A stretch of DNA of 18,188 bases, from positions 1 to 18,188 of the forward strand of contig JBBIGV010000072.1 of assembly GCA_037447335.1 (NCBI GenBank), written 5' to 3'. Under the pieces are notes generated by a model that was given only the letters and a program-made list of their open reading frames with translations, was not told the origin of the DNA and did not search any database. Position numbers and translations under genes: made by a program. Of this stretch, positions 1 to 6,144 are shown in pieces (position 1 is the first letter of the stretch; each line of letters opens with the position of its first letter). The DNA is from JBBIGV01 sp037447335. GTDB lineage: Bacteria > Bacteroidota > Ignavibacteria > Ignavibacteriales > Ignavibacteriaceae.

Positions 1-6
1 TCGGAA

Positions 7-53
7 CTGCGCAGTAAAATGCATCCATTTTATGCTCTATATCGGATTTAAGA
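7..53. repeat. Left copy of a 47-bp repeat, inverted at the window's right end
   Basis: These 47 bases are the exact reverse complement of 18142-18188. The outermost 8 bases, CTGCGCAG, are self-complementary. Inside is a perfect 7-bp stem, TAAAATG with CATTTTA around a 4-base loop (15-32). No third copy was seen in the window. Because the match runs to the last base on the right, it probably continues beyond the window. It may be a dispersed repeat at which the assembly stopped, or the arms of a real inverted repeat. Confidence 0.85.
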
Positions 54-113
54 ATCTATTCCTGAATCAGACACGGGGCTTTCTGATTTATTTAGAGGGA
101 TAAAATAGGGTCG

Positions 114-194
114 GCATCTGAATTATTTAATTATTCAACCCCTGATTCCGATAAATCGGGATGGGGTGAGAGTTAGCAGTTATGCACAGACCCT
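114..194. repeat. Direct repeat copy A with internal hairpin
   Basis: This 81-bp segment recurs at 784-865 with about six differences including one indel (over 90% identical by eye). It starts with GCATCTGAATT and ends near CAGACCCT. Its core folds into a hairpin: CCCC (139-142), a TG bulge, ATTCCGAT (145-152), a two-base loop, ATCGGGAT (155-162) and GGGG (163-166). A hairpin core with two copies 670 bases apart suggests a dispersed REP-like element. No coding potential was seen. Confidence 0.75.
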
Positions 195-234
195 TTATCC
201 ACCATCGGCATTTTGCTTTTTAAAAAGGAGGTCA

Positions 235-352
235 GAGGCTGACCAAAATGTAGCACAGATTACTAATCTGTGCTACGATGAATTTGAATTTAATCTGAAA
301 TCAGACATATAAATTCAGAGTTGTTTGCAAAATTTACTTTTTGGTCAGCCTC
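235..352. repeat. Palindrome-rich fold-back element (MITE-like)
   Basis: GAGGCTGACCAAAA at 235-248 is repeated inverted as TTTTGGTCAGCCTC at 339-352, perfect over 14 bp. Just inside the left arm is a perfect 27-bp palindrome at 250-276, with 13-base arms starting GTAGCACAGATTA around one central base. The rest of the interior is AT-rich and has no open reading frame. The structure resembles a small non-autonomous fold-back element or REP-type hairpin. Its function and mobility are inferred only. Confidence 0.6.
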
Positions 353-408
353 AGAAGGGGTGGGTCAAACTCTGGACGAAAGTTAACCATCAAACTTTGT
401 CAATATAT

Positions 409-534
409 ATGAAGCGCAGAAAAATTATTACTTATAATCCTAAACTAAAAGAGTACGCAAGACACTTGCGTAACAACAGCGCTTATTCCGAAATTTTAAT
501 TTGGCACCACTTAAAAGGAAAAACAAATGCCTGA
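409..534 (+). pseudogene. DUF559-family (Vsr-like nuclease fold) N-terminal remnant
   Basis: The reading frame from ATG 409 gives 41 residues: a basic start (MKRRKIITYNPKLKEYA) followed by RHLRNNSAYSEILIWHHLKGK. This matches the usual opening of DUF559 proteins, where a conserved LR...E..LW..L motif precedes the nuclease core. A full family member is about 110-130 residues. Here the frame stops at 534, after a run of five A at 519-523. Removing one A restores the expected KGKQM, but a stop follows two codons later, so the gene is both frameshifted and truncated. The frame can be extended upstream to 325, but those residues do not fit the family and run through the fold-back element. It is surely inactive. 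Confidence 0.6.
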
Positions 535-783
535 TTGATGATCACAGTAATAAATAACCCACCCCTCACCCCTCCCGGGAGGGGATGATTCCACTTTAAA
601 TCTTAATATGAAAGTAGTATCGAAAAATTAACTTGAAATAAATCAGATACAAAAAGAAATAAAATCCTTGAGTAACAGTTTTGAGGTTTGATGATCACAA
701 TAAGAAGGAAACCCTTTACTTAACTTTAGGATATGTTGCGTAAGTTTAATTTGGCATGCTGTATGCCACGGCGGATTATTTCA
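535..783. other. Non-coding stretch with a 16-bp palindrome
   Basis: No credible gene is present. A perfect palindrome, CCCCTCCCGGGAGGGG, lies at 569-584 inside a C-rich tract just after the DUF559 remnant. It has no T-run, so it is not a convincing terminator. TGATGATCACA occurs twice, at 536-546 and 689-699. The rest is AT-rich and featureless. Confidence 0.5.
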
Positions 784-865
784 GCATCTGAATTATTTAA
801 TTATTCAACCCCTGATTCTGATAAATCGGGATGGGGTGACAGTTAACCGTTATACAACAGACCCT
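784..865. repeat. Direct repeat copy B with internal hairpin
   Basis: Second copy of the element at 114-194, in the same orientation and 82 bp long. It keeps the CCCC...GGGG hairpin core, with one T for C change in the left arm. The two copies bracket the fold-back element and the DUF559 remnant. Confidence 0.75.
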
Positions 866-898
866 ATAGTCGGGGTTAAGAAGAAATCAACTATACTC

Positions 899-997
899 TA
901 CGGGCTTTCCCGAAGGGATTCTTTGAATAGCCCAAACAATTAATTGTTTCCCCAACTTATTCCATAGGAATGGCTATGCCAAAACCCCGGGCTATTC
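899..997. repeat. Cluster of nested inverted repeats
   Basis: GAATAGCCC (925-933) pairs with GGGCTATTC (989-997). Directly inside the left arm is a perfect 16-bp palindrome, AAACAATTAATTGTTT (934-949), then a smaller CATAG/CTATG stem. A CGGG-CTTT-CCCG hairpin sits at 901-912. Such nested hairpins are common next to IS200/RAYT-type transposases, but no transposase gene is seen here, so that link is a guess. Confidence 0.45.
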
Positions 998-1198
998 GGA
1001 TCACTAAAAAAATTCTCGATAATAAGAAGATGAACACATTCTGAATTCTTGATATTGATAATTCATTCCGGCTTTTGAATGTCTGTTATCCATCTTCAAT
1101 TAAAAGATTAACTATCCGGACTGGCATATATGTTGCCAAAAGCCGAAAGATTTTTCACGGAAAGGATGCTAAAATTAAATCTTTGTTAATGTTTATTC
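998..1198. other. Intergenic stretch upstream of the nuo promoter
   Basis: No gene is supported. CGGCTTTT (1069-1076) and AAAAGCCG (1138-1145) form an 8-bp inverted repeat with 61 bases between, and GGCA/TGCC forms a small hairpin near 1122-1136. These lie upstream of the predicted promoter, so they are not in the nuo leader. They could be the end of an upstream transcript or chance. Confidence 0.3.
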
Positions 1199-1229
1199 TT
1201 GACATTCCTATTCCGTTATATTACTTTTG
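1199..1229 (+). promoter_or_regulatory. Predicted Bacteroidota-type promoter of the nuo operon
   Basis: TTG at 1199-1201 (in TTGACA) is followed after 20 bases by TACTTTTG at 1222-1229. This fits the -33 TTG / -7 TAnnTTTG promoter known from Bacteroidota. A sigma70-type -10 at 17-bp spacing is not present. Transcription would start near 1236, leaving a leader of about 14 A-rich bases before the nuoA start and no Shine-Dalgarno site, which is usual in this group. Confidence 0.6.
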
Positions 1230-1249
1230 ATTAAAAATTTTCACAAAAA

Positions 1250-1666
1250 ATGCTGACTGAGTTTGGTAAGATTTTCATATTTATTCTGGTAGCAGTTGCA
1301 TTCGTAATGATTGCGCTGATTGCCGCTAAACTTATCAGGCCTTCCCGTCCTACTCACGAAAAATTACTTACCTATGAATGCGGCGAAGACATAATCGGTT
1401 CGCCATGGGTAAAATTTAATATCAGGTTTTACGTTGTTGCACTTATTTTCCTCATCTTTGATGTGGAAGTTGTGCTGCTGATTCCCTGGGCGTTTGTGTA
1501 TCAGGAGTTCGGATTTGCAGGGTTTATGGTCGGGTTCATTTTCTTGTTTTTGTTAGGGCTTGGTATGGCTTACGAATGGAGGAAGGGTGACCTCGAATGG
1601 GCTCGTCCTAAAATTGTACCTCCGAAAATTCCTAAACCTGCGGTTCCCGAAGAGGTTTCATCCTAA
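1250..1666 (+). CDS. nuoA: NADH-quinone oxidoreductase subunit A
   Basis: Small membrane subunit of respiratory complex I, lying beside NuoH at the junction of the peripheral and membrane arms, near the quinone site. At 138 residues it is of normal length. It shows an N-terminal membrane helix (about 8-28), then the conserved loop with YECGED and the segment SPWVKFNIRFYVVALIFLIFD, followed by two more helices. The cysteine and acidic residues of that loop are the family signature. The C-terminus is a proline-rich tail (PKIVPPKIPKPAVPEE). It is the first gene of the operon, just behind a TTG/TAnnTTTG promoter, and is followed after 18 bases by nuoB. Confidence 0.96.
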   Translation: MLTEFGKIFIFILVAVAFVMIALIAAKLIRPSRPTHEKLLTYECGEDIIGSPWVKFNIRFYVVALIFLIFDVEVVLLIPWAFVYQEFGFAGFMVGFIFLFLLGLGMAYEWRKGDLEWARPKIVPPKIPKPAVPEEVSS

Positions 1667-1684
1667 AATAATTTAAGAAAGTAA

Positions 1685-2176
1685 ATGGGATTATTAGATA
1701 AGCAGTTTACAGACGATAACATAGTTATAACCAGAGTTGATGATCTTCTCAATTGGGCAAGGCTTTCATCTCTATGGCAAGTAGGATTTGGATTAGCCTG
1801 CTGCGCTATTGAAATGATGGCTACTTCTGCTTCTCATTATGATTTTGACAGATTTGGTGTTATCCCCCGCCCCTCACCAAGACAATCAGATGTAATAATT
1901 ATTTCGGGCACGGTTACGCTTAAAATGGCTATTAGAATAAAAAGATTATACGAGCAAATGCCGGATCCTAAATACGTTATTTCAATGGGAAGCTGTTCCA
2001 ATTGCGGAGGTCCCTACTGGGAACACGGCTATCACGTGCTGAAAGGTGTTGACAGGGTTGTTCCGGTTGATGTGTACGTGCCCGGCTGCCCGCCGCGCCC
2101 CGAAGCTCTGCTTGAAGGATTGCTTAAACTGCAGGAAAAAATCCGTAATGAATCACTTGTAAAGAAAACTGCATGA
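1685..2176 (+). CDS. nuoB: NADH-quinone oxidoreductase subunit B
   Basis: Peripheral-arm subunit carrying cluster N2, the [4Fe-4S] centre that passes electrons to quinone. All four ligands are present: the adjacent pair C39-C40 in LACCAIEMM, C104 in GSCSNCGG and C135 in VPGCPPRPE. The quinone-site loop ATSASHYDFDRFGVIPRPSP is intact. The length of 163 residues is normal. The stop overlaps the start of nuoC (ATGA at 2173-2176), implying coupled translation. Cluster assembly here could use the Fe-S genes encoded downstream in this window. Confidence 0.97.
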   Translation: MGLLDKQFTDDNIVITRVDDLLNWARLSSLWQVGFGLACCAIEMMATSASHYDFDRFGVIPRPSPRQSDVIIISGTVTLKMAIRIKRLYEQMPDPKYVISMGSCSNCGGPYWEHGYHVLKGVDRVVPVDVYVPGCPPRPEALLEGLLKLQEKIRNESLVKKTA

Positions 2177-2703
2177 AAACAGCCGAAGAAATTTATAATA
2201 CTCTAAAAGAAAAATTTGGTGATGCCATATTTGGACTGACTTCAGATCAACCTGTCGAGCCATTTATTTCAGTTGCCCCTTCAGAAATTGATAAGGTTTG
2301 TTTGTTTCTGAAAAATACAGAAGAGTTTTTTTTCGATAACCTTATGTGTCTCTCCGGCGTTGATGATGCTAACGGAGTTAAAACAGCCGACCCCGAGGGC
2401 AATGAAACTATAAATGGCGGCACCTTATCAGTTTATTATCATTTAGAATCAATAAAACACCGCCATAAAATAACTTTAAAAGTCTCTGCACCGCGCGAAA
2501 ATCCTGAAGTGAATTCTGCAGCTTCTGTGTGGAACCACGCCAACTGGGAAGAACGTGAGGCTTATGACTTGATAGGAATTATTTTCCTCAATCACCCGGA
2601 CTTGAGAAGAATTCTTATGCCGTATGACTGGGAATTTGGACATCCTTTAAGAAAGGATTATAAGAATCCCGAGTTCTATAAAGGAATGAAGGTACCGTAC
2701 TGA
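2173..2703 (+). CDS. nuoC: NADH-quinone oxidoreductase subunit C (30 kDa)
   Basis: Peripheral-arm subunit of complex I that packs against NuoD and NuoB and holds no cofactor. The family signature is clear in the C-terminal half: EREAYDLIGI, then HPDLRRILMPYDWEFGHPLRKDY. At 176 residues it is a free-standing NuoC, not the NuoCD fusion found in E. coli and many Bacteroides. It starts in a 4-base overlap with nuoB. Its stop codon, TGA at 2701-2703, is also the first three bases of the heptamer array that begins the insert, so the insert follows nuoC without any spacer. Confidence 0.96.
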   Translation: MKTAEEIYNTLKEKFGDAIFGLTSDQPVEPFISVAPSEIDKVCLFLKNTEEFFFDNLMCLSGVDDANGVKTADPEGNETINGGTLSVYYHLESIKHRHKITLKVSAPRENPEVNSAASVWNHANWEEREAYDLIGIIFLNHPDLRRILMPYDWEFGHPLRKDYKNPEFYKGMKVPY

Positions 2704-2784
2704 GTAATGAGTATTGAGAAATGAGTATTGAGTAATGAGTATTGAGTAATGAGTATTGAGAAATGAGTCTTGAGTAATGAGTAT
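2701..2784 (+). repeat. Twelve tandem heptamers (TGAGTAT type), left arm of the insert
   Basis: Twelve unbroken 7-base units of the form TGAGTAA, TGAGTAT, TGAGAAA or TGAGTCT run from the nuoC stop codon to 2784. Four related units and two diverged ones (AGAGCCC, and TTAGTAT with one base changed) recur in the opposite orientation at 3365-3406. The arrays therefore form imperfect inverted repeats around the four-helix bundle gene. The unit size is too small, and there are no spacers, so it is not a CRISPR. Confidence 0.9.
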
Positions 2785-2843
2785 GAGAGAGAATGAAGCC
2801 CGGTTTATTAAATAATTCATTAACACTTATTGGATGAATTTTG

Positions 2844-3202
2844 ATGCATAATTATAAAGAGTTGAAAGTCTGGCAAAAATCAAGGGAACTTGTAAAATTC
2901 ATTTATAAACTTACAAGAAAGTTTCCAAAAGAAGAGATTTATGCACTTACATATCAAGTAAAGAGATCTGTCATTTCAATTCCGTCGAATATCGCTGAGG
3001 GCTCCGGGCATTTTTCGGATAAAGAATTTTCACGGTATTTAGAAATCGCTTATGCATCATCCTGTGAATTAGATACACAAATAATTCTGGCATTTGATTT
3101 AGAATTTATTACTCAAGATGACTTAAATGAATCTGCTATTTACATAGAGAAATCCAAAAAATGTTATTTGGTTTAATTAAATCTTTAAAAACAGAGGAAT
3201 AA
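2844..3202 (+). pseudogene. Four-helix bundle protein (S23/avd-like), frameshifted near its 3' end
   Basis: The start MHNYKELKVWQKSRELV, the central SIPSNIAEGSG and the EFSRYLEIA segment identify the four-helix bundle family first seen in 23S rRNA intervening sequences and related to the Avd protein of diversity-generating retroelements. ATG 2844 is preferred over TTG 2841, since MHNYKELKVWQ is the usual start. The uninterrupted frame stops at 3176 with an odd end (EKSKKCYLV). Reading the other frame from about 3153 gives EIQKMLFGLIKSLKTEE and a stop at 3200-3202, which is the normal family C-terminus. Restoring one base near 3150 would join the two into a protein of about 119 residues. It is therefore either a recent pseudogene or a sequencing error. 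The truncated product would lose part of the last helix. Confidence 0.8.
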
Positions 3203-3265
3203 TTGCTTTTGATGGATGTTGAGTTTTCAGAATTTATACAAGTTACCAGGTTTAATATCTCCGGG

Positions 3266-3307
3266 TTGACTGTTATGTATAATCTCTCTCTATAATTTAA
3301 CAGTCAA
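3266..3307 (+). repeat. Hairpin upstream of nuoD
   Basis: TTGACTGTTA (3266-3275) pairs perfectly with TAACAGTCAA (3298-3307) across a 22-base AT- and CT-rich loop. It is followed by AAAATTT rather than a clean T-run, so a terminator is not a firm call. It lies inside the insert, 57 bases before the nuoD start, and may affect expression of the genes downstream. Confidence 0.45.
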
Positions 3308-3363
3308 AAATTTCATCCGGATTTCTCAACACTTAGCATTCAATTTGTCGGACGATAAAGCTT

Positions 3364-4512
3364 ATGTCTCAAGACTCAATACTAAATACTCAGGGCTCTG
3401 CACTCAGGACAGAAGAGATGGTGCTGAACATGGGACCGCAGCATCCATCCACACACGGTGTGCTCAGACTCGAATTGTTTCTTGAAGGTGAAATCATTAC
3501 CGGGGTCAGACCGCATCTCGGTTACCTTCACCGCTGTTTTGAAAAACACTGCGAAGCTATGACATATCCGCAAATCGTTCCTTATACAGATAGAATGGAT
3601 TATCTTGCTTCGATGTACAACGAGTTTGGTTATGCATTAGCAGTTGAGAGACTCTCATGCATTGAGGTACCTGAACGGGTTGAATATATCCGTGTGATAA
3701 TGGGAGAACTTCAACGGATCGCTTCTCACCTTGTTGCCATCGGAACTTATGGATTGGACATCGGCGCTTTTACACCATTTCTTTATTGTTTTATTGATCG
3801 TGAAAAAATTCTTAATCTTTTTGAAATAACCTGCGGTGCGCGTCTGCTTTATAATTATATCTGGATTGGCGGCGTTTCGCACGACCTCCATCCTGATTTT
3901 ATCAGACTTACAAAAGAATTTATTGCATACTTCCGTCCGAGGATCAAAGTGTTAAATGATCTTCTTACCTATAATAAAATTTTTATTGATAGAACAGCCA
4001 ACGTTGGTATCCTTCCACTCGAAACTGCAATTGATTTCGGAATTACCGGTCCAAACCTCCGGGCAAGCGGGCTGAAATGGGATTTAAGAGTCAATGACCC
4101 ATATTCCATATATAACAGATTTGATTATGAAATCCCTGTCGGGAAAGGATGGATGGGAACCGTTGGAGATTGCTGGGACAGATATTACATTCGTATTATA
4201 GAAATGGAAGAGAGCCTGAAAATTGTGGAGCAGGCGATCGAACAAATCCCGGATGGCGATGTTACTTCTGCAATCCCAAAAAGAGTTAAACCTCCGGTGG
4301 GACAGATTTACACACGTGTAGAAAATCCTCGAGGTGAATTAGGCTATTTTATTATAAGCAATGGTACTGTGAACCCTGCCCGTGTGAAAGTCAGAGCCCC
4401 TTCTTTTGTAAATCTTGGCGTTATAAACGACCTTTGCAAAGGTCATATGGTTGCCGATGTTGTGGCAGTTCTGGGTAGTATTGATATCGTTCTTGGCGAG
4501 GTGGATAGATGA
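3364..4512 (+). CDS. nuoD: NADH-quinone oxidoreductase subunit D (49 kDa)
   Basis: Peripheral-arm subunit that forms the quinone pocket with NuoB; it descends from the large subunit of [NiFe] hydrogenases. Conserved parts are TEEMVLNMGPQHPSTHGVLR at 16-35, GYLHRCFEKH, the SHLVAIGTYGLDIGAFTPF segment, and the C-terminal DVVAVLGSIDIVLGEVDR. It is 382 residues, slightly short compared with the usual 390-410. The first 14 or so residues (MSQDSILNTQGSAL) are encoded by the heptamer array of the insert and do not look like normal NuoD sequence; conserved sequence begins around residue 15. ATG 3364 is the only upstream ATG in frame before M19. The stop overlaps nuoH by 4 bases. Confidence 0.95.
   Translation: MSQDSILNTQGSALRTEEMVLNMGPQHPSTHGVLRLELFLEGEIITGVRPHLGYLHRCFEKHCEAMTYPQIVPYTDRMDYLASMYNEFGYALAVERLSCIEVPERVEYIRVIMGELQRIASHLVAIGTYGLDIGAFTPFLYCFIDREKILNLFEITCGARLLYNYIWIGGVSHDLHPDFIRLTKEFIAYFRPRIKVLNDLLTYNKIFIDRTANVGILPLETAIDFGITGPNLRASGLKWDLRVNDPYSIYNRFDYEIPVGKGWMGTVGDCWDRYYIRIIEMEESLKIVEQAIEQIPDGDVTSAIPKRVKPPVGQIYTRVENPRGELGYFIISNGTVNPARVKVRAPSFVNLGVINDLCKGHMVADVVAVLGSIDIVLGEVDR
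3365..3406 (-). repeat. Six heptamers in reverse orientation, right arm of the insert
   Basis: Read on the minus strand these are six consecutive 7-base units: TGAGTGC, AGAGCCC, TGAGTAT, TTAGTAT, TGAGTCT and TGAGACA. They mirror the array at 2701-2784. TGAGTCTTGAG, 11 bases, is identical in both arms. The array lies within the nuoD reading frame and encodes roughly residues 2-14. Confidence 0.8.
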
Positions 4513-5582
4513 TCTACGATTACTTTTACACATTAACAGGAAGTGAATTAATTGCGGGAATTTTGCAGAGCTTGCTCCCGTTATTCCTCTTCATCCTGCC
4601 ATTTGCCTTAATTGCGGTTTTACTGGAAAGAAAAGTTTCTGCACATATGCAGGACCGCCTCGGCCCAATGAGGGTCGGCTATCATGGAATTCTTCAGACG
4701 GTTGCAGATATAATTAAGCTTATCCAGAAGGAAGATATTGTTGCAAAGGACAACGATAAAACTCTTTTCAATTTTGCCCCGATACTTGTTTTTGCCGGAA
4801 GTTATGCTGTATTTGCTCTGATACCTTTTTCAGGTGCATTCATTGGCGCTCAAATAGACCTTGGATTATTATTTATTGTTGCAATTTCAGGATTAGTGGT
4901 AGCAGGGATTTTAATGGCAGGGTGGGCTTCTAATAATAAATACTCATTGCTTGGCGCAATGCGCTCTGTTGCCCAGATAGTCAGCTATGAAATTCCAACC
5001 ATCCTTGTTGTGCTTACCATCCTTATGCTGACCGGAACGCTTAATCTTTACACATTAAGCGAATCACAAACCGGTTACTTCTGGAATTGGATGATATTCG
5101 GCGGACCTGATTTCGGAATTGATAAGTTCCTATTAATTCCATTTATGATTACCGGATTCGTGGTAATCTTCTTAAGCACACTGGCAGAGGTAAACAGAAC
5201 ACCATTCGATATACCTGAAGCAGAGTCTGAGCTTGTTTCAGGTTATCATACAGAATACAGCGGGATGAAGTTCGCAATGTTCTTCCTTGCAGAGTATGCT
5301 AATATGTTTGCTGTATCCGCAATTGTTGTTGCAGTTTTCCTTGGCGGCTATCAATCGCCATTCGGTTATCTTGGAAATACTTTAAGTATTGAATGGCTTG
5401 TGCCCGTTGAACAGTTTTTCTGGTTCACGGCAAAAGGTGTTTTCTTTGTTTTTGTGCAGATGTGGCTGCGATGGACTTTGCCCAGACTTCGCGTTGATCA
5501 GCTAATGAGTTTATGCTGGAAATATCTTATACCGATCGCGTTCGTTAACCTTGTAATTGTTGGACTAATAACAGTTTTATAA
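4509..5582 (+). CDS. nuoH: NADH-quinone oxidoreductase subunit H
   Basis: Membrane subunit that joins the two arms of complex I and lines the entry to the quinone chamber. The 357 residues show about eight to nine membrane helices. Signatures are LLERKVSAHMQDRLGP, with its acidic and arginine residues facing the quinone tunnel, and NRTPFDIPEAESELVSGYH followed by TEYSGMKFAMFFLAEY. Both are intact. It begins in a 4-base ATGA overlap with nuoD, directly; nuoE, nuoF and nuoG, which sit between D and H in 14-gene operons, are absent. nuoI follows after 4 bases. Confidence 0.97.
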   Translation: MIYDYFYTLTGSELIAGILQSLLPLFLFILPFALIAVLLERKVSAHMQDRLGPMRVGYHGILQTVADIIKLIQKEDIVAKDNDKTLFNFAPILVFAGSYAVFALIPFSGAFIGAQIDLGLLFIVAISGLVVAGILMAGWASNNKYSLLGAMRSVAQIVSYEIPTILVVLTILMLTGTLNLYTLSESQTGYFWNWMIFGGPDFGIDKFLLIPFMITGFVVIFLSTLAEVNRTPFDIPEAESELVSGYHTEYSGMKFAMFFLAEYANMFAVSAIVVAVFLGGYQSPFGYLGNTLSIEWLVPVEQFFWFTAKGVFFVFVQMWLRWTLPRLRVDQLMSLCWKYLIPIAFVNLVIVGLITVL

Positions 5583-5586
5583 GAAG

Positions 5587-6144
5587 ATGAAGGAATACTT
5601 TCTAAATATCTGGAGCGGAATTTTTACAGTACTTGTTGGAATGAAAGTAACATTCAAGCATTTGTTCGTTCCATCCGTAACAATTCAGTACCCTGATATA
5701 CGCCCGACATTGCCGGAGAGAGAAAGAAACCGGCTGTATGTTAATATGGATGATTGCATCGGCTGCGATCAATGTGCGCGTGCATGCCCCGTAAATTGCA
5801 TCGAGATCGAAACTGTTAAGTCCCTTCCAACAGAAGACCTGGGAAAAACATCTAACGGAAAAAAGAAAGCTCTCTGGGTAACAAAATTCGATATTGATAT
5901 TGCAAAATGCTGCTACTGCCAGTTGTGCGTATTCCCCTGCCCTACCGAATGTATTTATATGACAGATGTTTATGAGTTTTCGGAATTTGAACGTGATAAG
6001 CTGATTTATGATTTCGTTACTCTTACTCCGCAGGAAATAGAAGAAAAGAATAGCAATTACGCAAAATTTGAAGCTCAAAAGGCGGCAGAAAAATCAGCTA
6101 AAGCAGCACAGGCAAAAACAGATGAAAAGAAAGATCAGTCATGA
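5587..6144 (+). CDS. nuoI: NADH-quinone oxidoreductase subunit I (two [4Fe-4S] ferredoxin-type)
   Basis: Peripheral-arm protein carrying clusters N6a and N6b, which relay electrons to N2 in NuoB. Both cluster motifs are complete: C57, C60, C63 with C67-P (CIGCDQCARACP) and C108, C111, C114 with C118-P (CCYCQLCVFPCP). As in other 8Fe ferredoxin folds, the last cysteine of each motif binds the other cluster. An N-terminal amphipathic stretch (1-30) fits docking on the membrane arm. The 185 residues include a lysine- and alanine-rich charged tail after about residue 160, which is probably disordered. The stop overlaps nuoJ by 4 bases. In an enzyme without NuoEFG this subunit is a likely entry point for electrons. 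Confidence 0.96.
   Translation: MKEYFLNIWSGIFTVLVGMKVTFKHLFVPSVTIQYPDIRPTLPERERNRLYVNMDDCIGCDQCARACPVNCIEIETVKSLPTEDLGKTSNGKKKALWVTKFDIDIAKCCYCQLCVFPCPTECIYMTDVYEFSEFERDKLIYDFVTLTPQEIEEKNSNYAKFEAQKAAEKSAKAAQAKTDEKKDQS

Larger units (their letters stand above)
2701..3406 (+). mobile_element. Putative intervening-sequence-like element carrying a four-helix bundle gene
   Basis: About 706 bases separate nuoC from nuoD, while the other nuo junctions are overlaps or gaps of 3-40 bases. The stretch has inverted heptamer arrays at its ends, one four-helix bundle (S23-type) open reading frame inside, and a hairpin near its right end. This is the plan of the intervening sequences in some 23S rRNA genes, where such an open reading frame lies between terminal inverted repeats that pair in RNA. 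Here the location is a protein operon. There is no transposase or recombinase, so how it moves is unknown. The boundaries are taken from the arrays; target-site duplications were not identified. Confidence 0.5.

Noticed and set aside
225..253. Perfect AAGGAGGT followed by an ATG
   Set aside because: The ATG at 248 is followed at once by TAG, so nothing is encoded; the match is part of a repeat.
325..408. Upstream extension of the DUF559 remnant frame to 325
   Set aside because: The added residues run through the fold-back element's right arm and do not fit the family; no initiation codon of normal type is needed there since MKRRKI at 409 is the usual start.
1199..1222. Sigma70-type promoter built on TTGACA at 1199
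   Set aside because: The nearest TATATT lies only 12 bases downstream, while the TTG/TAnnTTTG pair has the right spacing.
2701..2784. Heptamer array as a possible CRISPR
   Set aside because: Units are 7 bases long and directly adjacent, with no spacers and no cas genes.
2841..2843. TTG start for the four-helix bundle gene
   Set aside because: An ATG follows immediately and gives the usual MHNYKELKVWQ start of the family.
3266..3307. Terminator before nuoD
   Set aside because: The stem is perfect but the loop is 22 bases and no T-run follows, and termination here would cut off eight essential genes; kept only as a hairpin.
5602..6078. 158-residue frame on the minus strand across nuoI
   Set aside because: It is antisense to a gene with complete ferredoxin motifs and has no recognisable domain.
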